This document shows, piece by piece, positions 56,660-64,000 of a stretch of DNA of 64,000 nt; position 1 is the first letter of the stretch, and each line of letters starts with the position of its first letter. A model generated the notes under the pieces. That model saw only the letters and a program-made list of their open reading frames with translations. It searched no databases and was not told the origin of the DNA. This stretch comes from Erythrobacter sp. JK5 (GTDB lineage Bacteria > Pseudomonadota > Alphaproteobacteria > Sphingomonadales > Sphingomonadaceae), in contig NZ_CP073577.1 in the NCBI RefSeq assembly GCF_018205975.1, positions 1,054,001 to 1,118,000 on the forward strand, written 5' to 3'. A program made the position numbers and the translations under genes.

Positions 56660-57274
56660 ATGTCGAAGCGCAAGAGCGCCAAGTACAAACTCGACCGCCG
56701 GATGGGCGAAAACATCTGGGGTCGCCCGAATTCTCCGGTCAACAAGCGGTCCTACGGCCCCGGCCAGCACGGCCAGCGTCGCAAGAGCAAGATGAGCGAC
56801 TTCGGCCTGCAGCTGCGCGCCAAGCAGAAGCTCAAGGGCTATTACGGGGACGTCACCGAAAAGCAGTTCCGCCGCACCTACAAGGACGCGACCCGGATGA
56901 AGGGCGACACCGGCCAGAACCTGATCGGCCTGCTCGAGCGTCGTCTCGACATGATCGTCTACCGCGCCAAGTTCGCCCCGACGATCTTCGCCGCGCGCCA
57001 GATCGTCAGCCATGGTCACATCCACGTGAACGGGGTGAAGTGCAACATCGCAAGCCGCCGCTGCGACGTCGGCGACGTCATCAGCCTCGGCAGCAAGGCG
57101 AAGGAAATGGCACTGGTGATCGAGGCGCAGAGCCTGCCCGAGCGTGACATTCCCGATTACGTCGCGCCCGACGGCAACGACAAGGTGCAGTTCACCCGCG
57201 TGCCCAAGCTCGACGAAGTGCCCTATCCGGTGACGATGGAACCGAACCTGGTGGTCGAGTTCTATTCGCGCTGA
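56660..57274 (+). CDS. rpsD: 30S ribosomal protein S4
   Basis: A 204-residue protein nucleating assembly of the small subunit. Motifs are standard: [41 protein letters not shown], the S4 RNA-binding domain ([33 protein letters not shown]). ATG 56660 has GAAGGAAAG upstream. It is followed by a strong terminator. Confidence 0.98.
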   Translation: MSKRKSAKYKLDRRMGENIWGRPNSPVNKRSYGPGQHGQRRKSKMSDFGLQLRAKQKLKGYYGDVTEKQFRRTYKDATRMKGDTGQNLIGLLERRLDMIVYRAKFAPTIFAARQIVSHGHIHVNGVKCNIASRRCDVGDVISLGSKAKEMALVIEAQSLPERDIPDYVAPDGNDKVQFTRVPKLDEVPYPVTMEPNLVVEFYSR

Positions 57275-57295
57275 TCCGACATTTCAGCCAGACGA

Positions 57296-57330
57296 AAAAG
57301 GGCGGCCTTGCGGGGCCGCCCTTTTGTTTT
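57296..57330 (+). terminator. Rho-independent terminator after rpsD
   Basis: AAAAGGGCGGCC (57296-57307) pairs with GGCCGCCCTTTT (57314-57325) around a TTGCGG loop and is followed by GTTTTG. The A-run on the upstream side makes it potentially bidirectional, serving the convergent chorismate mutase gene too. Confidence 0.9.
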
Positions 57331-57347
57331 GTGCCTCTTTCAGAGGC

Positions 57348-57662
57348 TTATGAAATGCCCGGATCGCGAAATCGATCCCATTCGGTGAATTCATAGGCGA
57401 TCGAACCTTCGACCAGCTGTTCCCAGATTTGCGCGATCACATCCTCGGGCAGCCCTCGCGTCCTGGCGTCCGCAACCGCCGCTTCGATCACGCTGGCCTT
57501 GCGCATCTCGTCGCGCACCGTATCGCGGCTTTGCTTGATCCGCGCTGCCGCGCGCATGTAGCCGAACCGCCTGTCCAGCAGCGCGACCAGTTCGCGGTCG
57601 GTCGCATCGACACCCTCGCGCACCTCGATCATGTCCTGACAGTCTTCGGGCAGCTTCGGCAT
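57348..57662 (-). CDS. Chorismate mutase (AroQ type)
   Basis: A 104-residue all-helical chorismate mutase. VREGVDATDRELVALLDRRFGYMRAAARIKQ contains the Arg and Lys residues of the active site, and the C-terminal helices (EDVIAQIWEQLVEGSIAYEF) complete the AroQ fold. It gives prephenate for phenylalanine and tyrosine. Position beside tgt does not suggest a special role, and it could also be the pyochelin-type (PchB) salicylate-related form. Confidence 0.88.
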   Translation of the reverse strand: MPKLPEDCQDMIEVREGVDATDRELVALLDRRFGYMRAAARIKQSRDTVRDEMRKASVIEAAVADARTRGLPEDVIAQIWEQLVEGSIAYEFTEWDRFRDPGIS

Positions 57663-57665
57663 CGG

Positions 57666-59564
<1,899 letters not shown>

Positions 59565-59568
<4 letters not shown>

Positions 59569-60509
59569 TCTGCCGCCTCCCGCTCGGAAACGAGGCCCAC
59601 GAAGATATCCTCCAGCGAGCTGTCGTGAATGTCGATCCCGCGATAATCGATGCCCGCTTCGACCAGCGCCTTGGTCAGCGCGGCGACTTCCTCCCGGCCC
59701 TTGCCCGATCCGTCGCCGCCGCGATAACACAGCTGCAGGCCGCCCTCGCGCAGCTCGACCGGGTAAGCGGCGATGCTCGAAGGCAGCTCGGCAAGCGGCT
59801 GCGTCAGAGCGATCAGCGCCTCGGTCCGCCCCAGCCGCTCCATCATCGCGCTTTTCTCGTCGACCATCAGGATCTGCCCCTTGCGGATGATCCCCACCCG
59901 GTCGGCCATCTCCTCGGCCTCCTCGATATAGTGAGTGGTGAGGATGATCGTGGTCCCGCGCTCGCGCAGCGCGCTGATTTGCGCCCACATGTCCTTGCGC
60001 AGCTCGACATCGACGCCGGCGGTCGGCTCATCGAGAAACAGCAGGTCCGGCTCGTGCGCCAGCGCCTTTGCAATCAGCACCCGGCGCTTCATCCCCCCCG
60101 AAAGCTCGCGTATCTGGTTGTCGCGCTTGTCCCACAGGCTGAGCGATCGCAGGACTTCCTCGATCCTCGCCTTGTCGGATGCATGTCCGAACAGACCGCG
60201 CGAATAGCTGACCGCGCGCTGCACCGTTTCGAACATGTCGGTGCTGAGCTCCTGCGGGACCAGTCCGATCCGGGCACGGGCCGCGCGCCAGTCTTTCGCA
60301 AGATCGTATCCGAATGCTGAGATCGTGCCCGAAGTGGGCCGCACCAGCCCGCATACCGCGCCGATCAGCGTCGTCTTGCCCGCGCCGTTGGGGCCGAGCA
60401 GCGCGAAAATCTCGCCCTTGCGAATGTCGAGATCGACATTGTCGAGCGCCTTGACGCCGCCCGAATAGACCTTCGAGAGGCTGGATACTGAGAGGATCGC
60501 ATCGGTCAC
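59565..60509 (-). CDS. ABC-2 type transporter ATPase
   Basis: A 314-residue ATPase. Walker A GPNGAGKTTLIGAV, signature LSGGMKRRVLIAKALA, Walker B LLFLDEPTAGVD and the H-loop TTHYIEEAEEMADRV are all present. The C-terminal 80 residues form a small extra domain typical of this family. It is coupled to the permease. The operon sits between tgt and queA, which are usually adjacent in alphaproteobacteria. Confidence 0.93.
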
Positions 60510-60551
60510 GGTGCGCCATGTGGCACAGTGCCGGGCGAATGCAAGCGTCCG

Positions 60552-61586
60552 TCACGGCAGGAGCAGCGAAGAATCTCCATACGAATAGAAACGATACTCG
60601 CTGGCGATCGCGTGATCGTAAGCCGCCATCATGCGCTCGCGGCCCATCAGCGCGCTCACCAGCATCACCAGGGTCGATTTGGGCAGGTGAAAATTGGTCA
60701 TCAGCCCGTCGATTCCCCTGAAGCGGTAGCCGGGGGTGATGAAGATATCGGTGTCGCCTTCGAACGGCGCAATCGTGCCATCGGGTTGCGCCGCGCTTTC
60801 GAGCAGGCGCAGCGCGGTGGTGCCGACCGCGATGATGCGACCTCCCCCGTTCCTCGCCGCATTCAGCCGGGCGGCGGTGGCGGCCGAAATCCGCCCGAAC
60901 TCGGAATGCATCGCATGATCGTCGGTGTCGTCTGCCTTGACCGGCAGGAACGTGCCTGCGCCGACATGCAGCGTGAGCGTTTCGCGCCCGATCCCGCGTG
61001 CGTCGATTGCATCGACCAAGGCGTCGGTGAAATGCAGCGAAGCGGTGGGCGCAGCGACGGCCCCGTCTTCCTTCGCGAACATCGTCTGGTAATCGGCGAG
61101 GTCCTGTTCGTCGACCGCGCGCTTGCCCGCGATGTAGGGCGGCAGCGGCATCGTGCCCGCGCGATCGAGCAGGACCTCGACCGGTTCCTCGCCTTCGAAC
61201 ATCAACGTCAGCGAACCGTCGGCCTGCCGTGCTTCGGCAATCGCGGTGACGCCGCCCCCGAATACCAGCTGGTCGCCCAGCTTCACGCGTCGGGCATTGC
61301 GCACGAATGCCTGCCAGCGGCGCAGATCGATACGCTTGTGCAGGGTCGCACCGATCTTTGCCTCACCGCCCGCCCGGCGCCCTTCAAGCTGCGCCGGGAT
61401 CACGCGGGTATCGTTGAAGACCAGCACGTCGCCCGGTTCGAGCAGGTCGGGCAGGTCGCTAACGCCGCGATCTTCGAACGGGCCTTGCGCGCGCACGACC
61501 AGCATACGCGCCGCATCGCGCGGGCGAACGGGTCGCAACGCAATCCGCTCGGGCGGAAGCTCGAAATCGAAGAGGTCGACTTTCAT
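60552..61586 (-). CDS. queA: S-adenosylmethionine:tRNA ribosyltransferase-isomerase
   Basis: A 344-residue enzyme that adds the epoxycyclopentane ring in queuosine synthesis. I start at ATG 61586 ([19 protein letters not shown]), which gives the family length. The motifs [41 protein letters not shown] and [16 protein letters not shown] are standard. A REP-like hairpin stands immediately before the start. Confidence 0.96.
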   Translation of the reverse strand: MKVDLFDFELPPERIALRPVRPRDAARMLVVRAQGPFEDRGVSDLPDLLEPGDVLVFNDTRVIPAQLEGRRAGGEAKIGATLHKRIDLRRWQAFVRNARRVKLGDQLVFGGGVTAIAEARQADGSLTLMFEGEEPVEVLLDRAGTMPLPPYIAGKRAVDEQDLADYQTMFAKEDGAVAAPTASLHFTDALVDAIDARGIGRETLTLHVGAGTFLPVKADDTDDHAMHSEFGRISAATAARLNAARNGGGRIIAVGTTALRLLESAAQPDGTIAPFEGDTDIFITPGYRFRGIDGLMTNFHLPKSTLVMLVSALMGRERMMAAYDHAIASEYRFYSYGDSSLLLP

Positions 61587-61603
61587 GGCGCGCGCCATAG
61601 AGA

Positions 61604-61671
61604 GTTCCCGCATAGGCGGGAACCTCTTTCGAATGTGGTCGGCTTTGACATGATGCCCCGCGTGCGCGGGG
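61604..61671. repeat. Two short hairpins before queA
   Basis: GTTCCCGC-ATAG-GCGGGAAC (61604-61623) is a perfect 8-base stem with a tetraloop; CCCCGCG-TG-CGCGGGG (61656-61671) is a second palindrome followed by a G-run. Both lie between queA and the cyclophilin gene on the same strand. They are likely REP-type elements or a terminator for the cyclophilin gene (minus strand). Confidence 0.55.
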
Positions 61672-61688
61672 GGGGGTCGCGGCCAGCC

Positions 61689-62387
61689 CTATTGCTGCTG
61701 CAACGGCGCGTTCAGCAGATCGGCGGTGATGTCCTGCTCGACGCGCGGTGCCTGCGGCGCAGGCTGCGGGCGGTTGTCGCTGGCGAGCGAGGCCTGCAGG
61801 ATGCGCGTCGGGTTTTGCGGGGGTTCGCCGCGATTGATTGCATCGACCGCCGCCATGTTGGCGATCACCCGACCGAAATTGGTGTAGCGCTTGTCGAGGC
61901 TGAACCGCGGGTAGAACACGATGAAGAACTGGCTGTTGGCGCTGTTCTCTTCGGTCGCACGCGCCATCGAAACCGTTCCGCGCACGTGCGGCATCGGGTT
62001 GAACTCGGCTTCGAGGTCGGGAAGCTGCGAACCGCCCTGCCCGGTCCCGGTCGGATCGCCGCCCTGCGCCATGAAACCATCGATCACGCGGTGGAACACC
62101 ACGCCATCGTAAAACCCCTGCCGGGTCAGCGTCTTGATACGATCGACATGGTCCGGTGCCCATTGCGGCATCAGGCGGATCTGCACCCGCTCTCCGTTCG
62201 ACAGGTCCAGCACCCAGATGTTCTCGCGATCCTCGGCGACGCTGTAATTGATCCCGGGATAGGTGCGCTGGCTGGTATCGTTGACGACCTCCTGGTCGTC
62301 CTGGTTCTCCAGCGTTTGCGCGAATGCCCCAGCGGGCACGGCGAACAGCGCGAGGGCGGTCGCGCCGCCAAGCAGAGTCTTTATCAT
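61689..62387 (-). CDS. Cyclophilin-type peptidylprolyl isomerase, exported
   Basis: A 232-residue cyclophilin with a Sec signal (LLGGATALALFAVPAGAFA), so it should fold proteins in the periplasm. ATG 62387 was chosen over upstream in-frame starts because it gives the signal. Cyclophilin marks: FYDGVVFHRVIDGFMAQGGDPTGTGQGG, FNPMPHVRGTVSMARA, NSQFFIVF and NFGRVIANMAAVDAI. A Gln-rich C-terminal tail ends it. The catalytic FHRV and QFFI residues are intact. Confidence 0.94.
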   Translation of the reverse strand: MIKTLLGGATALALFAVPAGAFAQTLENQDDQEVVNDTSQRTYPGINYSVAEDRENIWVLDLSNGERVQIRLMPQWAPDHVDRIKTLTRQGFYDGVVFHRVIDGFMAQGGDPTGTGQGGSQLPDLEAEFNPMPHVRGTVSMARATEENSANSQFFIVFYPRFSLDKRYTNFGRVIANMAAVDAINRGEPPQNPTRILQASLASDNRPQPAPQAPRVEQDITADLLNAPLQQQ

Positions 62388-62492
62388 GTTGGCTTTCACG
62401 GTGTTGTCCAAATCTGCGCGGGCTTTAGCCACCCGCGCCTGACACTTCAATGAATGATCCCCCGCCATCGACGGGCGATCGAACGGCATGGT

Positions 62493-63005
62493 TCAGAAAT
62501 CGCCCTTGCGGCCGATCTTGTCGACCCGGGCGACCACATCCTCGCATACCGGCTGGCTGACGAACGGCGTGATGTCGCCGCCATACAGCGCGATTTCCTT
62601 GACCAGTTTCGATGCGATCGGCTGCAGGGAGACGTCGGCCATGAGGAACACCGTCTCGATGTCGTCGTCGAGCTGCTGGTTCATGCCCGCCATCTGGTAT
62701 TCGTACTCGAAGTCGGCGACCGCCCGCAGCCCCCGGATTATGACGCTCGCCCCCTGCTGCTGCGCGAATTTCACCAGCAGCGCATTGAATCCGACGACGT
62801 CGACATTGTCGAGGCCAAGGCCCGCGACTTCGCGTTCGACCATGGCAAATCGCTCTTCGGTCGAGAACATCGGGTTTTTCGAAGGATTGGTCGTTACTCC
62901 GATGATCAGCCGATCGACCAGCTTCGCTCCGCGCCGAATGATATCGGCATGGCCCAGCGTAATCGGGTCGAACGTGCCCGGGTAAAGTCCCACGCGGCGT
63001 GTCAT
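62493..63005 (-). CDS. coaD: Phosphopantetheine adenylyltransferase
   Basis: A 170-residue enzyme of coenzyme A synthesis. The nucleotidyltransferase motif GTFDPITLGHADIIRR is near the N-terminus, then NPMFSTEERFAMVE, VIIRGLRAVADFEYEYQMA. ATG 63005 overlaps the stop of the upstream lipoprotein gene in ATGA. The order coaD-cyclophilin-queA-tgt is common in alphaproteobacteria. Confidence 0.97.
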   Translation of the reverse strand: MTRRVGLYPGTFDPITLGHADIIRRGAKLVDRLIIGVTTNPSKNPMFSTEERFAMVEREVAGLGLDNVDVVGFNALLVKFAQQQGASVIIRGLRAVADFEYEYQMAGMNQQLDDDIETVFLMADVSLQPIASKLVKEIALYGGDITPFVSQPVCEDVVARVDKIGRKGDF

Positions 63006-63367
63006 GGATTGATATCCTCCCATTCGATGCCGCCGCTTTTGCGGTCTGGCGTGCGCTTGATCGTAACGGTCTCAGACCCGCCGCGACTGTTCTGGAAAGC
63101 GAAAACACCCGCGTCATTTTTCTTGAACCCGATGGTGGTCATCCCGTCCACGAGACTGTCGAGGCATTCTGCATCGGCGGTATAGGCGCGGATCACTTCG
63201 CTGCCCTCCGGTCCGGTCTTCCCCATGCTGGCGACAGGTGAGGCGTCGGCGCATGCAGGAGCATCGAAGCGGTCGACCAGGATTTCGACCAATGGCGGTG
63301 CGTCGGGCTGCCCGCACGAAACGGCTGCCAGCGAGCACGCCGGAATGACCAGACGATAGTGCCTCAC
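63002..63367 (-). CDS. Hypothetical small lipoprotein
   Basis: A 121-residue protein. RLVIPACSLAAVSC gives a lipobox-like end (AVSC), so a lipid anchor is likely. The rest has two or three cysteines and a KRTPDRKSGGIEWEDI tail; no family recognised. It starts in ATGA with the upstream prenyl synthase gene and ends in ATGA with coaD, so all three are one coupled operon. Confidence 0.7.
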   Translation of the reverse strand: MRHYRLVIPACSLAAVSCGQPDAPPLVEILVDRFDAPACADASPVASMGKTGPEGSEVIRAYTADAECLDSLVDGMTTIGFKKNDAGVFAFQNSRGGSETVTIKRTPDRKSGGIEWEDINP

Positions 63368-64000
63368 CGGTCGCGCTCGATGATGAATCGCGCCAACGCC
63401 CGCAGCATGTCGGCCTCGCTTCCATGCGAGCCGAGATGACCGATCGCCTGGTCGATCAGCATTCGCGCCTGTTCGCGCGCCTTGGCGACTCCCATCAGGG
63501 TTACGAAGGTCTGTTTGCCTTGCCCCTCGTCCTTGCGCAGCGCCTTGCCGGCCCTGCTCTCGTCGCCTGTCACGTCGAGCAGATCGTCGGCGATCTGGAA
63601 CGCGAGGCCGATGTCGCGCGCATAACCACGTAAGTGCGTACGGCCTTCGGGCGGGATCCTGCCGAGGATCGCGCCCATTTCGACACTTGCGGCCAGCAAC
63701 GCGCCGGTCTTCAACTGCTGGAGCCTGGTGATGGTGTGTAGGTCGTAATCGACCCCCTCTTCGTCGGCGACCATGTCCATCATCTGGCCGCCCGCCATTC
63801 CGCCCATCCCGCTCGCCTTACCCAGCGTCGCGATCAGTTCGCTGCGGGTGAAGGGATCGGGGCTGGTGCCGGTATCGGCCAGGATTTCGAACGCCAGCGC
63901 ATGCAGTGCATCCCCGGCAAGCACCGCAGTCGCCTCGTCGAAGGTCTTGTGAAGCGTCGGCTTGCCGTGGCGAAGATCGTCATCGTCCATGCACGGCAAA
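63364..64000 (-). CDS. Polyprenyl (farnesyl/geranylgeranyl-type) diphosphate synthase, 5' end outside window
   Basis: The C-terminal 212 residues or so of an isoprenyl diphosphate synthase; the N-terminus lies beyond base 64000. The first Asp-rich motif is present (MDDDDLRHGKPT), the second is IADDLLDVTGD, and KTGALLAASVEMG and the Lys of GKQTFVTLMG are in place. It builds farnesyl or geranylgeranyl diphosphate for lipid carriers, quinones or carotenoids. It is coupled to the lipoprotein gene and to coaD. IspA is the likely family name, but the missing N-terminus prevents certainty about chain length. Confidence 0.93.
   Translation of the reverse strand, partial: LPCMDDDDLRHGKPTLHKTFDEATAVLAGDALHALAFEILADTGTSPDPFTRSELIATLGKASGMGGMAGGQMMDMVADEEGVDYDLHTITRLQQLKTGALLAASVEMGAILGRIPPEGRTHLRGYARDIGLAFQIADDLLDVTGDESRAGKALRKDEGQGKQTFVTLMGVAKAREQARMLIDQAIGHLGSHGSEADMLRALARFIIERDR

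Overview
The window looks like chromosomal DNA of an alphaproteobacterium, most likely order Sphingomonadales and perhaps the Erythrobacteraceae. The grounds are inference: high GC with many ATGA/GTGA gene overlaps, the style of the mreBCD-mrdA-rodA cluster, a DUF4170 protein, a sigma-70 factor with a long acidic insertion, and a TonB-dependent receptor. Most of the window is core housekeeping sequence, and nearly all of it is coding.

Layout. 1-3.6 kb: three tandem membrane-protein paralogues with an XRE regulator, then two TraB/GumN-family proteins. 3.7-11.2 kb: rplY, pth, a CPBP protease, a Tat-exported SDR, ychF, a glutaredoxin-MauE fusion behind a CsoR-type operator, a lipoprotein and mutL. 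11.4-17.1 kb: the rod-shape operon mreB-mreC-mreD-mrdA-rodA. 17.1-18.6 kb: a LuxR solo with a complete acyl-homoserine-lactone pocket, a small winged-helix-like protein and tRNA-Lys(CUU).

18.6-32.1 kb is the accessory region and the most interesting part. It holds two unrelated ribosomal-peptide (RiPP) modification systems. The left one (minus strand, 21.8 to 18.6 kb) has an NHLP-type 79-residue precursor ending in a Cys-Gly5-Cys core and two different radical SAM/SPASM enzymes in tight overlap, with a divergent XRE regulator. The right one (plus strand, 25.26 to 31.36 kb) has a 45-residue precursor with a double-glycine leader and the 12-residue core WSRTVFNRVRPV. Its other parts are an intergenic attenuator-like hairpin, a radical SAM enzyme resembling three-residue-cyclophane (triceptide) synthases, two different HExxH-type putative 2-oxoglutarate peptide hydroxylases, a frameshifted HlyD-like stub and a C39 peptidase-ABC exporter. 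A convergent HxD-type 2OG-Fe(II) oxygenase sits at its end. Between the two systems lie a TonB-dependent receptor and its translationally coupled BlaI-type repressor with a palindromic operator. The predicted right-hand product is a small bicyclic, hydroxylated, basic peptide cleaved at Gly-Gly and exported.

32.2-64 kb returns to core genes: a ribB gene with an N-terminal helix-turn-helix and a degenerate ribA domain, ribH, a MarR-type regulator, eno, an ElaB/YqjD-holin-like envelope operon, greA, and carA/carB split by a DUF559 gene bounded by direct repeats. Then come yqeY-dnaG-rpoD, a fatty-acid-hydroxylase-like protein, an orphan ParA, an FkbM methyltransferase, rpiB-glyA, nrdR, a TrmJ-like methylase, rpsD, a chorismate mutase, tgt, an ABC-2 exporter, queA, a cyclophilin, coaD and the 3' part of a prenyl diphosphate synthase cut by the window edge.
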